DNA of 64,000 nucleotides. Source: JAJRZL01 sp964557855. Its GTDB lineage: Bacteria > Zixibacteria > MSB-5A5 > GN15 > FEB-12. Location of the stretch: positions 95,499-159,498 of the forward strand of contig CAZLBP010000004.1 of assembly GCA_964557855.1 (NCBI GenBank). The letters run 5' to 3'. Each line of letters starts with the position of its first letter. Position 1 is the stretch's first letter. The translations under genes and the position numbers were made by a program. Positions 33,383 through 42,284 of the stretch are shown piece by piece. The notes below the pieces were generated by a model. The model was not told where the DNA came from. It searched no databases and saw nothing but the letters and a program-made list of their open reading frames with translations.

Positions 33383-35098
33383 ATGGAAATCGGCACAAAA
33401 TCTGACGTAGTGGTAGTCGGTGGTGTGGCGGCCGGTCCCAAAACGGCGGCGACCCTGATGCGGCGTAATCCGAAGCTGAAAGTAACGCTGTTCCAGAAGG
33501 AACCGCGGATGTCGTACGCGACGTGCGGGATGCCGTATTTCGCTTCCGGGGATGTGAACAGTTTCGAGGAATTGACACTGACACCGTACGGCATACCGCG
33601 CTCGCCCGAGTTTTTCAAGAAGGCCAAAGGGTTTACGGCCGTACCCGGAGTGGAGATTACCGGCATAAACCGGGAACGCAAAGTGGTTACCGGACGATAT
33701 GTTGGATCCGGCGAGACGTTCGAGCATGGTTACGGTACACTGGTTCTCGCAACGGGAGCGACGCCCATGGAACCCAGATTTCCGGTGGCGGAGTCACCGA
33801 AAATCAGGTCGTTTACTCGCCCGGATGACGCCATTCATTTCCGGCAGCAAGCGCAGACCGGCGGCGTAGGAGAGGCGGTCATCTTGGGCGGCGGGTTTAT
33901 CGGCTGCGAGCTGGCCGAAGCGACTGCCGGGTTGTGGGGTATACAGAGTACTCTGATAGAATGTGAGAAACAGTTGCTGCCGTATGCGCTTGATCCGGAG
34001 ATGGCCAGGCTGGTTCGAGTGGAGATGGAGCGGCAAGGAATCGAAGTGATGACCGGTTCGATGGTGAAGTCCATTTCGTTGCAGGACGAGGATCGAGTGC
34101 TGACGGAGGTAGTGACGCCGTCAGAAACGAAGACGATCGAATCGGATTACGTGTTCCTGAGTATTGGTGTTAAGCCGGAGGTGCAGTTGGCGGTTGCGTG
34201 TGGACTAGAGATGGGCACCACGGGCGGCATCAAAGTCGACGAGTGCCTGCGAACATCGGATCCGGACATCTACGCGGGCGGGGACTGTATCGAGTCAATT
34301 CATCAACTGACGGGCCGGGAACTTTACTTGCCATTGGGATCGCTGGCGAACCGACATGGGCGAGTTATAGCGGAAAATATTGTCGGTAATAAGGCCCAGT
34401 TCCCGGGTGTGCTGGGGGCGTTCTTCGTGAAGGTGTTCGATGCGAACGTGGGTTCGGTGGGTCTGTCGGCACGGGCGGCCACGGACGCCGGGCTGGCGTA
34501 CCGTGAAATTTGGGGCGCATTTACGGATAAGCCGGAGTATTACCCGGAGAGCGCCTCGTTTCTGCTGAAGATGCTGTATGCCCCGGATTCACTGCAGTTG
34601 TTGGGGTTGCAGGCAGTGGGGAAGGGGGATATTTGTCGGCGAATTGACGTGTTATCGACGTTTTTGCAGCATAAGGCAACCGTGAAGAACCTGTTGGATT
34701 TTGAACATGGTTATGCGCCCCCGTATTCGGAAGCGCTGGACCCGCTGCATCAGTTGGCCGGGGCGGCGCTGGCTCAGGAACGCGGAGTGAGATTTGTCGG
34801 TCCTGGTTTTGATTTGGCACGTATGGATGGTTCACCGATGTGGCTGGATGTTCGCGAAAACGGCGAAGTGGAGGCGCAGCCGGTCAGTGACGAAGTGCTG
34901 GGGGGAGCGAACAACCGTCGGCATATACCGCTTTTAGAACTGGTCGACCATCTCGCGGAGCTTGATTCCGCGAAAAAAATGGTTATTCTATGTCGACGAG
35001 GCCCACGATCCTATCAGGCGGCCCTGATTTTGAAAGCGGCCGGATTTGATAACGTCGAAGTGGTCAGTGGAGGAACAACCGGTCTGCTCGGAGAGTAA
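33383..35098 (+). CDS. CoA-disulfide reductase-like/rhodanese fusion (persulfide reductase type)
   Basis: 571 residues. N-terminal FAD/NAD(P)H oxidoreductase: FAD loop VVVGGVAAG, redox Cys48 in YATCGMPYF, second nucleotide loop ILGGGFIGCELAE, and FAD-binding YAGGDC. C-terminal rhodanese domain (about 485-571) with an active-site Cys in MVILCRRGPRS. This two-domain plan matches NADH-dependent persulfide/polysulfide and CoA-disulfide reductases. It would reduce per- or polysulfides with NAD(P)H in the cytoplasm. Position between dsrP and hemA suggests a link to sulfur handling; the physiological substrate is not shown. Confidence 0.85.
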   Translation: MEIGTKSDVVVVGGVAAGPKTAATLMRRNPKLKVTLFQKEPRMSYATCGMPYFASGDVNSFEELTLTPYGIPRSPEFFKKAKGFTAVPGVEITGINRERKVVTGRYVGSGETFEHGYGTLVLATGATPMEPRFPVAESPKIRSFTRPDDAIHFRQQAQTGGVGEAVILGGGFIGCELAEATAGLWGIQSTLIECEKQLLPYALDPEMARLVRVEMERQGIEVMTGSMVKSISLQDEDRVLTEVVTPSETKTIESDYVFLSIGVKPEVQLAVACGLEMGTTGGIKVDECLRTSDPDIYAGGDCIESIHQLTGRELYLPLGSLANRHGRVIAENIVGNKAQFPGVLGAFFVKVFDANVGSVGLSARAATDAGLAYREIWGAFTDKPEYYPESASFLLKMLYAPDSLQLLGLQAVGKGDICRRIDVLSTFLQHKATVKNLLDFEHGYAPPYSEALDPLHQLAGAALAQERGVRFVGPGFDLARMDGSPMWLDVRENGEVEAQPVSDEVLGGANNRRHIPLLELVDHLAELDSAKKMVILCRRGPRSYQAALILKAAGFDNVEVVSGGTTGLLGE

Positions 35099-35127
35099 GA
35101 CGTTTGGACGAGTATTAAGAGAAGACT

Positions 35128-36348
35128 ATGTCATCAGGTAACTGGCATTTAGTGGTATGCGGCATCAGCCACAAGACATCGACCCTGGAAGAGCGGTCGC
35201 CGTTGAGCGTGGGTCGCGAAGATCTGGCCGCAGCGAACGCGGCGTTCAACGATCTGCCGGATGTGATCGAGTCCTGCATTCTGTCGACGTGTAACCGGGT
35301 CGAGTTTTATTTCGTAACGCGTCGGAAGAAAGCGCCGCTGGACGTAGTGCATTCGTTTTATCAGCAGCATCGTCAACTGAATTCCCGGAAGCTGAGCGAC
35401 CGTTTCTACGCGAAGCGCGATCGCCACGCGACCGCGCATTTGTTACGCGTGGCGGGCGGGCTGGATTCGATGGTGCTGGGTGAGAACCAGATACTGGGGC
35501 AGGTCAGGGAAGCTTACAGTTCGGCTTGCAGTATCAAGTCGGCCGGGAAGGTGATTCATAGGCTGTTTCACCAGGCCTTTCGGGTCGGCAAACAGATCCG
35601 AACCGATACTGAAATGGGCAAGGGGGCCTGCTCGGTGAGCAGTGCGTCGCTCGATCTGTTGCGCACTAAGGTGAACGGGCTGCCGAGTCCGTCGGTGTTA
35701 TTCGTCGGTGTGAACAAGATGATTGATTTGTCGGCGACCAACCTGAGCCAGGAGCCGCACGGCGATTTTTATTTCGCCAATCGCACGCGGGAGAAGGCGG
35801 AGCGGCTGGCGGAGCGTTTTCACGGGCACGGTGGCGGTTTGGAGGAGTTGCCCCAATTCCTGGCGGGCGTGGATATCGTGGTCACGTGCACGGGCGCGGA
35901 GCAACCGATTATCACCGCGAGCATGCTGGCTGAGGCGGTGGCAGCGGCTCCGAGGAAGCGGCTGGTGATTATGGATATGGCGATTCCTCGGGACGTGGAA
36001 GACATCGACGGCCATTGTTCGGATATCGAAGTCTATGATCTGGAGGACGTGCGGCGGTTCCTGAGGGAGCATCAGGAGAAGCGCGAAGCGGCCGTGCCAC
36101 AGGCGGAACTGATTGTGGAGCATCGGCTCGGTGAGTTCATGTACTGGTTCGATCACGTCCGTCACGAACTGATTTCAACTACGATCGACGAATCGTTCGA
36201 CAGTTTGCGTCGTCAGGAGCTGGCCGGCGTGATCGACAAGTTGCCGCCGGACCTTCGGGCCGAGCTGGAGGAATCTTCGAAATCTCTGGTTCAGAAACTC
36301 CTGCGGGTGACAGCCCGAACCTGCAGCAAATGTTCAACTACGGAGTAA
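35128..36348 (+). CDS. hemA: Glutamyl-tRNA reductase
   Basis: First enzyme of C5 tetrapyrrole synthesis. Catalytic Cys in ILSTCNRVEFYF (about residue 54) and the GGLDSMVLGENQILGQV motif are clear. The NADPH domain is odd: where the family has GAGxMG it reads VLFVGVNKMIDLSA, and the following segment is short (SQEPHGDFYFANRTREKAERLAERF). Length 406 is normal. Within the island it would feed siroheme for DsrAB. hemL is not in the window. Confidence 0.9.
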   Translation: MSSGNWHLVVCGISHKTSTLEERSPLSVGREDLAAANAAFNDLPDVIESCILSTCNRVEFYFVTRRKKAPLDVVHSFYQQHRQLNSRKLSDRFYAKRDRHATAHLLRVAGGLDSMVLGENQILGQVREAYSSACSIKSAGKVIHRLFHQAFRVGKQIRTDTEMGKGACSVSSASLDLLRTKVNGLPSPSVLFVGVNKMIDLSATNLSQEPHGDFYFANRTREKAERLAERFHGHGGGLEELPQFLAGVDIVVTCTGAEQPIITASMLAEAVAAAPRKRLVIMDMAIPRDVEDIDGHCSDIEVYDLEDVRRFLREHQEKREAAVPQAELIVEHRLGEFMYWFDHVRHELISTTIDESFDSLRRQELAGVIDKLPPDLRAELEESSKSLVQKLLRVTARTCSKCSTTE

Positions 36349-36352
36349 TGGT

Positions 36353-36994
36353 ATGCCTCATACGTACCTGCCCATATCACTGTCTTTGAAGAATCGCAAG
36401 TGTCTCGTGGTCGGCGGCGGCAACGTGGCGGTGCGCAAGGTGGAAACGCTCTTGGATTATGAGTCGGATATAACCGTGATCGCTCCGGAGATAACCAAGA
36501 AGCTGGAGTTTTTCGCTGAGTCGCAGCGAATCAAGGTGCACCTACGGCCGTATGAATCGCCGGAGGCGACGCATTTCGGGCTGGTTGTCAGCGCCAGCGA
36601 CGATGCCACGGTGAACGAGGCGGTGTACGACGACTGTCAGGCGGCCGGGATACCGGTCAACGTGGTCGATAATCCGCCGCTTTGCGATTTCATTTTCCCG
36701 GCAGTTTTGCGGCGGGATTGTTTGAGTGTGGCGGTGTCGACCGACGGCCAGGCGCCGTTTCTGTCCGGGCATTTGCGCTACGTGCTGGAAAACATCTTTC
36801 CGGAGCATTGGACAAAGATGTCACAATTGGCGGCCGCCTTCAGAAAGGACGTGCAGCGCCATTGGCAGGGACAGCCGGAACAGAAGAAGGCGGCGTTCGA
36901 ACGGTTTGTCGAGGCGGATTGGAAGGAGATCCTGAAAGAACAGGATGAGGCGGTGCTGCAGGACGTTCTCAATCGGCTGTTGACCAATGAATGA
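36353..36994 (+). CDS. Precorrin-2 dehydrogenase (siroheme synthase N-terminal type)
   Basis: NAD-dependent oxidation of precorrin-2 to sirohydrochlorin, possibly with ferrochelatase activity as in Met8p. Rossmann start LPISLSLKNRKCLVVGGGNVAVRK (glycines near 21-23), then NVVDNPPLCDFIFPAV and APFLSGHLR as in CysG/Met8p/SirC. 213 residues, so no methyltransferase part; that activity lies in the next gene. Five bases after hemA. Confidence 0.93.
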   Translation: MPHTYLPISLSLKNRKCLVVGGGNVAVRKVETLLDYESDITVIAPEITKKLEFFAESQRIKVHLRPYESPEATHFGLVVSASDDATVNEAVYDDCQAAGIPVNVVDNPPLCDFIFPAVLRRDCLSVAVSTDGQAPFLSGHLRYVLENIFPEHWTKMSQLAAAFRKDVQRHWQGQPEQKKAAFERFVEADWKEILKEQDEAVLQDVLNRLLTNE

Positions 36995-37031
36995 AGCATT
37001 GCTTCAAGTCTGCGGATAAACGGGTCCTCTA

Positions 37032-38585
37032 ATGAAAACAACAAAACAGGGTATGGTCTACCTGGCGGGGGCGGGTCCGGGCGATCCGGAGCTGGTCACT
37101 GAGAAGGTGCGGCGGCTGCTGGGCATATGCGATACGGTGGTCTATGATAATTTGATCCCCGACGAACTGATCGTAACTTTGCCCTCCGGGGTGGAGACGT
37201 TTTACGTGGGCAAGCGTGCGGGGAAGGTCTGTCGCAATCAGGCGGAGATCAACGAGCTGCTGGTCAAGCTCGCGCGGGAAGGCAAGACCGTGGTGCGGCT
37301 TAAGGGCAGCGACCCGCTCATATTCGGACGAGGCGGTGAGGAAGCGAAGCATCTGCAGCGGGCGGGCGTGAAGTTCGAAATCGTACCGGGGATTACTTCC
37401 GGCGTGGCGGCTGCCGCTTACGCCGGGATCCCTTGCACGGACCGCAATATAGCGTCAACTGTCCTGTTTGTTACCGGGCATAAGGCGAAAGAGAAGGAGA
37501 CAGCCTCGGTGGACTGGTCCTGGGTGGCTCGGGCGCGCCGGACGACTGTCGTGATCTATATGGGAGTAAGCGAAATTCCGAATATCGTGGCGCAGCTGGT
37601 GGAACACGGTATGGCGAAGAACATTCCCGCGGCGGCCATCGAGCGGGGTACGTTCCCGAGTCAGAAAGCCGTGGTGGGTACGTTAAGTGAGCTGCCGGTC
37701 ATGGTGGAAAAGAATCGGATCAAAGGCCCGGCGGTGTTCATAGTGGGAGACGTGGTGTCGCTTCAAGAACACCTGGCCTGGTTCAAGGACAAATCGCTGC
37801 TCGGGGTGCGGGTAATGGTGACGCGACCGGCCGACCAGGCGGGAGGGATGTATGAGGAGTTGCGCGACCTGGGGGCGGAGGTGTTGCCTTATGCGACGAT
37901 CGCGACAGAAGCATACGTAGATAACAGGGCCTGGGATGAGTTCGGCAGGGCGGCGCGGCCACACCGGTGGCTGGTGTTCACAAGCGAAAACGGGGTGAGG
38001 TATTTTGTGTCGCAGTTGTTGCAGCGCGAGTACGATATTCGGGCGCTGACCGGTTTTCGGATCGGGGTTATCGGAGCGGGGACGGAGCGGGCTTTGAAAA
38101 AGCACGGGCTGCAGCCGGACTTCGTGCCCTCGCGGGCGACGACGGCGGCTTTTGCGGAGGAGTTTAAATCGCAGGGTGAACTCAGTAACGCAACCGTTGT
38201 CCGGGTTCGAGGGAATTTGAGCACGACGAATATCGATGAAGCCGTAACCCAAGCAGGTGGAGAACTGCTGCCGATGACTGTGTACGAGACCCATTTTACA
38301 AAGTGGCCGGGTGATCTGAAGGCCAAGCTGTTGGAAATACCGCCGGACGTCGTTATATTTACCAGTGGCACGACAGTGGACGGGCTGTTCGCGAATCTGT
38401 CAAGAGAGGAGATAGACCGGGTAATCAAGTCGGCCTTGTTGGTGTCTATCGGGCCTTCGACATCGGAGGTGATCCGGTCGTACGGCCTGGAGGTGGGGCT
38501 GGAGGCCGGTCGGCACACGATTCCGGACGTCATTCGGGAACTGGAGGCTTATGCCGAAACGCATTCGTTGAGGAGAGGGATATGA
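37032..38585 (+). CDS. Uroporphyrinogen-III C-methyltransferase / uroporphyrinogen-III synthase fusion
   Basis: CobA-HemD fusion, 517 residues. N-terminal SUMT domain (1-250): VYLAGAGPGDPELVT, VRLKGSDPLIFGRGGEE, PGITSGVAAAAYAGIP. C-terminal uroporphyrinogen-III synthase (about 255-510): VMVTRPADQA, LVFTSENGVRYF, VIFTSGTTVDGL. The fusion closes the ring to uro'gen III and methylates it to precorrin-2, sending flux to siroheme. hemC, which makes the substrate, is not adjacent. End overlaps hemB by ATGA. Confidence 0.94.
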   Translation: MKTTKQGMVYLAGAGPGDPELVTEKVRRLLGICDTVVYDNLIPDELIVTLPSGVETFYVGKRAGKVCRNQAEINELLVKLAREGKTVVRLKGSDPLIFGRGGEEAKHLQRAGVKFEIVPGITSGVAAAAYAGIPCTDRNIASTVLFVTGHKAKEKETASVDWSWVARARRTTVVIYMGVSEIPNIVAQLVEHGMAKNIPAAAIERGTFPSQKAVVGTLSELPVMVEKNRIKGPAVFIVGDVVSLQEHLAWFKDKSLLGVRVMVTRPADQAGGMYEELRDLGAEVLPYATIATEAYVDNRAWDEFGRAARPHRWLVFTSENGVRYFVSQLLQREYDIRALTGFRIGVIGAGTERALKKHGLQPDFVPSRATTAAFAEEFKSQGELSNATVVRVRGNLSTTNIDEAVTQAGGELLPMTVYETHFTKWPGDLKAKLLEIPPDVVIFTSGTTVDGLFANLSREEIDRVIKSALLVSIGPSTSEVIRSYGLEVGLEAGRHTIPDVIRELEAYAETHSLRRGI

Positions 38586-39553
38586 GCTTTCCGACCAATC
38601 GACCGAGGCGCTTGCGCACGAGCGCCGGCATGCGCCTGCTGGTATCAGAGACGACATTGTCCGTATCTGATTTCGTTTATCCGCTGTTCGTAAGTGAGCT
38701 GGTCGATGAGCCGACGTCGGTGACGTCGATGCCGGGAATATTCAACTTCCCGGTGTCTCTGATTGCCGAAGAAGCGGAGCGGGTGTTCAAGCTGGGTGTG
38801 CCGGCGGTACTGCTGTTCGGGACACCGTCGCGCAAGGATGCGACGGGCTCGGCGGCGGCCCGGCCGGATGGTGTGGTTCAGCGGGCGGTGCGAGAGATTA
38901 AGTCGCGTAATGCGGATATACTGGTCGTGACGGATGTCTGCTTGTGTGAGTATACGGATCACGGGCATTGCGGGTTGATACAGGATAATGATATCGACAA
39001 TGATGCCACGTTGGAGGTGTTGGCGGAGCAGGCCGTGAGTCACGCGCAAGCGGGGGCGGATATAGTGGCGCCAAGCGATATGATGGATGGTCGGGTGGGC
39101 GTGATTCGCAAGGCGCTGGATGCGGACGGTTTGACACAGACGGCGATCATGGCGTATGCGGCCAAGTATTGTTCGGCGTTTTACGGGCCGTTTCGAGAGG
39201 CGGCGGGTTCGGCGCCGCAGTTCGGGGATCGTCGGGGTTATCAGATGGATCCGGCCAATTCCCGGGAAGCCATGAGGGAGATAGCGTTAGATATCGAAGA
39301 GGGGGCGGATATCGTGATGGTGAAGCCGGCGCTGGCGTATCTGGATGTAGTCGCCGAAGCAAAGAAGCGGTTTGACGTTCCTATTGCAGCCTACAATGTG
39401 AGCGGGGAGTACGCGATGGTGAAGCTGGCGGCGGAGCGCGGCATAGCCGATGAGCGGCAGCTGACAATGGAGATATTGACGTCTATAAAGCGGGCAGGGG
39501 CGGATATTATCATATCGTATCATGCGCCGGACGTGGCGGGGTGGTTGGGGTGA
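38582..39553 (+). CDS. hemB: Porphobilinogen synthase (ALA dehydratase)
   Basis: Condenses two 5-aminolevulinates. 323 residues. Schiff-base lysines lie in AYAAKYCSAFYGPF and DIVMVKPALAYLD; the Cys-rich metal site is seen in DVCLCEYTDHGHCG, which is the zinc-type pattern. Overlaps the fusion gene upstream and ends the plus-strand run of the island's first half. Confidence 0.96.
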   Translation: MSFPTNRPRRLRTSAGMRLLVSETTLSVSDFVYPLFVSELVDEPTSVTSMPGIFNFPVSLIAEEAERVFKLGVPAVLLFGTPSRKDATGSAAARPDGVVQRAVREIKSRNADILVVTDVCLCEYTDHGHCGLIQDNDIDNDATLEVLAEQAVSHAQAGADIVAPSDMMDGRVGVIRKALDADGLTQTAIMAYAAKYCSAFYGPFREAAGSAPQFGDRRGYQMDPANSREAMREIALDIEEGADIVMVKPALAYLDVVAEAKKRFDVPIAAYNVSGEYAMVKLAAERGIADERQLTMEILTSIKRAGADIIISYHAPDVAGWLG

Positions 39554-39863
39554 GGTGGTGAGGGCGGCTAAGGACTGGACCCACGGCATTCGGGAATGTT
39601 GAAAAAGTCGACTCGGCGTCGTCACGGCCTTCTGAAAATCGATGTCTTCCCTTTAATAACGCGGAGATTGCGTCGTCACTCCGCTCCTCGCAATGACAAA
39701 TTCTGGGTTTCTCGGCCGGCCCGTTCGCGGCGGTGAAAGAGCGCGCACCAACCAACTTAGGATCGTCAGGTCACGCCCGCTAGCGCGGGCAGGACCTGAC
39801 GAAACTCATGAATGACGGCGCGGGTTCAGCCGATGTGGATATCGGCCGGTCACAGATCAAAGT
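39554..39863. other. Intergenic region between convergent hemB and ferritin-like gene
   Basis: Holds the best copy of the interspersed palindrome (39764-39801). No T-rich hairpin terminator is seen for either gene; the palindrome may serve both convergent transcripts. Confidence 0.6.
39764..39801. repeat. Interspersed palindrome, family A, complete copy
   Basis: Outer arms CGTCAGGTC (39764-39772) and GACCTGACG (39793-39801); inner arms GCCCGC and GCGGGC around TAGC. Related copies are at 20600-20626, 40341-40381 and 47870-47913. Confidence 0.85.
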
Positions 39864-40319
39864 CTAGTTTTCGGACAGGATATTTTCGTCGTACTCGATT
39901 TCGAATCGAAGTTTGTGTTTGGCTTCTTCCTGGGCCAGGCCCAGCAGCACTTCCTGCACGCCCGTGTCATTGGTTGCCATCGCCAGATCATTGTACAGCT
40001 TGAAGGCCGCCATTTCGTTTTTGATTGCCAGAATCAGGGCTTCCTGGTACGTGAGATCCTTCTTGTCCGGCTCCGGTTTGACCAGGTGGTCGCCGATCTG
40101 GAGATCGAGGATTTTCTTTTCGGTGCGCAAGAGGCGTTTGCCGGCTTTGACCGATTCCAGTTTGGCCTTGTGTCCCATTTCTTCGCGGGCGAAGCCTTTG
40201 AAGACGTCGGCCATCGAGCCGCCTTCGACCCTGCCGGCCATGTCGTTGTAGAAATCGGCCGCATCCTGTTCTTTTTGGATGGCGAAGTCAAGGATCTCGT
40301 CTACGGACTGTATTTTCAT
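39864..40319 (-). CDS. Ferritin-like diiron protein (rubrerythrin family, no rubredoxin domain)
   Basis: 151 residues, four-helix bundle. Iron ligands are visible as E in KEQDAADFY, EEMGHKAKLE, NEMAAFKLY and EEAKHKLRFE, i.e. paired E and ExxH motifs of rubrerythrins. There is no C-terminal rubredoxin CxxC. ATG 40319 follows GGAGG. Likely peroxide reduction or iron handling in the cytoplasm. Lies downstream of the second ferritin-like gene and qmoC on the same strand, so may be co-expressed. Confidence 0.85.
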   Translation of the reverse strand: MKIQSVDEILDFAIQKEQDAADFYNDMAGRVEGGSMADVFKGFAREEMGHKAKLESVKAGKRLLRTEKKILDLQIGDHLVKPEPDKKDLTYQEALILAIKNEMAAFKLYNDLAMATNDTGVQEVLLGLAQEEAKHKLRFEIEYDENILSEN

Positions 40320-40340
40320 TGTTCCTCCGGTGTTAACGGC

Positions 40341-40381
40341 CGTCAGGTCACAACCCACCTGCGGTGGGTCAAGACCGGACG
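40341..40381. repeat. Interspersed palindrome, family A, variant copy
   Basis: Outer arm CGTCAGGTC (40341-40349) pairs with GACCGGACG (one mismatch); inner arms ACCCACC and GGTGGGT differ in sequence from the other copies but keep pairing, which is compensatory change. Confidence 0.75.
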
Positions 40382-40472
40382 GAACTTTCTATATTCGTTT
40401 CTTTTCCACCCCAAACGAGTTGGGTGCCCACCCCGACGCGAGAATTCGACCTACGTTCCAGCCGGCACGCGA

Positions 40473-40910
40473 TCATCCGTAAGGATACATTCCGTCTTTT
40501 ATTGTGGCAAGGTTCTCCAGAAGATTGTTGTGCTTCGTTTCGTCTTCCAGCAGGTAGCGGAGCAAATACTCCTGGACCACCATCTTCTTGCCTTCAAGAC
40601 CTTCCAGCGCCTGGTTGGCCAGCTCGATTGTCCGTTGTTCGATGGCGATATGCTTCTCGATCAGACCCCAGACTTCGCCCAGTTCCTCCGGGGTGATGGA
40701 GATCGTTTTTGATTCGAGGCTGTCGGCGATGAGTTCCTGAACACGGTAGTGCATCTGGGAATCACGCTGGATTATTTCCATGACCATGCGGACGACCGGG
40801 TTGTCGGTCTTTTCGATGACCTGACCGGTGGAAGAGACAGATTGGTTCTCGACTTTCATCCAGTGTTTCATGTTAGTGATGAGTTTTTCCTGAAGCTCTT
40901 TAGTCGACAT
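40473..40910 (-). CDS. Ferritin-like protein of unknown role
   Basis: 145 residues, all helical. IIQRDSQMHYRVQEL, EKHIAIEQRTIEL and EDETKHNNLLENL give ExxH-like pairs, pointing to a ferritin-like bundle that could hold a diiron site, but not the canonical rubrerythrin pattern. Strong ribosome site (GGAGG) before ATG 40910. Between the rubrerythrin-like gene and qmoC, same strand. Confidence 0.7.
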   Translation of the reverse strand: MSTKELQEKLITNMKHWMKVENQSVSSTGQVIEKTDNPVVRMVMEIIQRDSQMHYRVQELIADSLESKTISITPEELGEVWGLIEKHIAIEQRTIELANQALEGLEGKKMVVQEYLLRYLLEDETKHNNLLENLATIKDGMYPYG

Positions 40911-40993
40911 GTTTTTTTCCTCCAGTACAATACGATAGTTTTGATCATTCTCTGTTTATTTCATTGGGTTTGCATTCAAATGCAGCGGCTGGT

Positions 40994-42172
40994 TCACTTC
41001 CTCGGGTCACGCCCGATCTGTTTGCAGTATGTCAGGGCGAGGGTGCGGTAGAACATATGGGCGAATTTGGAATAGGGCATATACCAGAGAAGGAAGAAGA
41101 CGAACACGAGGTGGATGAAGTAGTTGGTGTAGGCGAGCATCGGGACACCGCTCAGGCGTGTCAGCCAGGACAACATGCCGGTGACCCCGGTCAGGAAGAT
41201 GACGTACAAAAAGAGATAGTCCTGGTAGCCGTTGGCGCCGACGTTGTCGCGATTAGTCCAGCGTCGGTAGATGAGCATGGCGCCTCCGATCGTGAGGGCG
41301 ACACCGCTCAGACCGCCGAGAATCTTGACGGGATGCGGCAACTCCACCGGCAGGGCAAAAAAGCTGTGCAGATCTTCTAATCCCAGCATATTCAGGTAGT
41401 GAGGGACAAAGACGAAGATGAAGACGCAGCCGGTGGTGATCATGGCGCCGACGAACCCGAAGAACAGGATCATATGTCCGATAGCACGGGGCTTGTTTTC
41501 GCCGCATTGGTTGAATCTCTTGTGAATGAGGAACTCTTTGAGTGTCAGCACCAGCCCCTTATAGAATGAAATCGTCTTATTGCCGCTTTCCCGCTGGAGA
41601 TCAAGCCAGAATCTCCGAAAGCCGATGGCGGCGAAGATGAAGATGAGGATGTTACCGATTACAAAGAGGACGTCGACCGAGCTGTGAGGCAGAAAGATAT
41701 TGAAATCGATAACGTGATTGGCCTGCAGGAACTGGAAGGAGCCATCGGGAGTCGTGGGTGCGAACAGGAGAATGGAGCCGAGGAGGATGACAACCGGTAC
41801 GAGAAACAGGGCGGGCAGTGCCCTCGGGCTGGCGAGTGCCTTCCCCATAAACGATGGGAAGGCGTACGATTTGTATATGTATGCTCGCACGGCAGCCAAC
41901 ACATCGCCGGGTCGCGCGCCCCGCGGACAATGAGTGGTGCAGTCGTTACACTGATGACAAAGCCAGATATCGGGGTCGGCCACAAGTCTTTGGCGCTGGC
42001 CCCATTGCGCCAGCAGCATTTCTTTACGGGGGAACGGCTTATTGGCGGGCGAAAGATTACAGACGGTTGAGCAGGTGGCGCATTGATAACACTTCTTTAC
42101 GGTGTCGCCGCCCGATTTCCTTACATCATTGATGAGGCCGACATCAGGGTTCGTTAATGCTTCAACCGACAT
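40994..42172 (-). CDS. qmoC: QmoC, membrane subunit of quinone-interacting oxidoreductase
   Basis: Fusion of an HdrC-like ferredoxin domain and an HdrE-like cytochrome b. Cys28, 31, 34, 38 (CYQCATCSTVC) and Cys72, 75, 78, 82 (CHQCNDCTTHC) bind two [4Fe-4S] clusters; six or so membrane segments follow with histidines in RAIGHMILFFGF and TNYFIHLVFVF for heme b. ATG 42172 follows AAGGAG; an upstream ATG 42190 would add six residues. QmoABC normally links menaquinol to AprBA, but qmoA and qmoB are absent here, so partners must be encoded elsewhere or be replaced. It is divergent from sat. Confidence 0.92.
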   Translation of the reverse strand: MSVEALTNPDVGLINDVRKSGGDTVKKCYQCATCSTVCNLSPANKPFPRKEMLLAQWGQRQRLVADPDIWLCHQCNDCTTHCPRGARPGDVLAAVRAYIYKSYAFPSFMGKALASPRALPALFLVPVVILLGSILLFAPTTPDGSFQFLQANHVIDFNIFLPHSSVDVLFVIGNILIFIFAAIGFRRFWLDLQRESGNKTISFYKGLVLTLKEFLIHKRFNQCGENKPRAIGHMILFFGFVGAMITTGCVFIFVFVPHYLNMLGLEDLHSFFALPVELPHPVKILGGLSGVALTIGGAMLIYRRWTNRDNVGANGYQDYLFLYVIFLTGVTGMLSWLTRLSGVPMLAYTNYFIHLVFVFFLLWYMPYSKFAHMFYRTLALTYCKQIGRDPRK

Positions 42173-42268
42173 ATATCGCTCTCCTTTCACAGAGACGTGT
42201 GCTCGAAAATGAGCATTCTTTCATCGGCTCAAATAAGCAATCGGGAGCAGGAAAGTCAACGATTTTTT

Positions 42269-42284
42269 TGTTACTTTTTTCACA
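42269..42284 (-). promoter_or_regulatory. CRP/FNR-type site upstream of qmoC
   Basis: On the minus strand TGTGA-AAAAAG-TAACA; the core GTGAAAAAAGT is identical to the sites before dsrA and sat. About 97 bases before the qmoC start codon. Confidence 0.65.
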
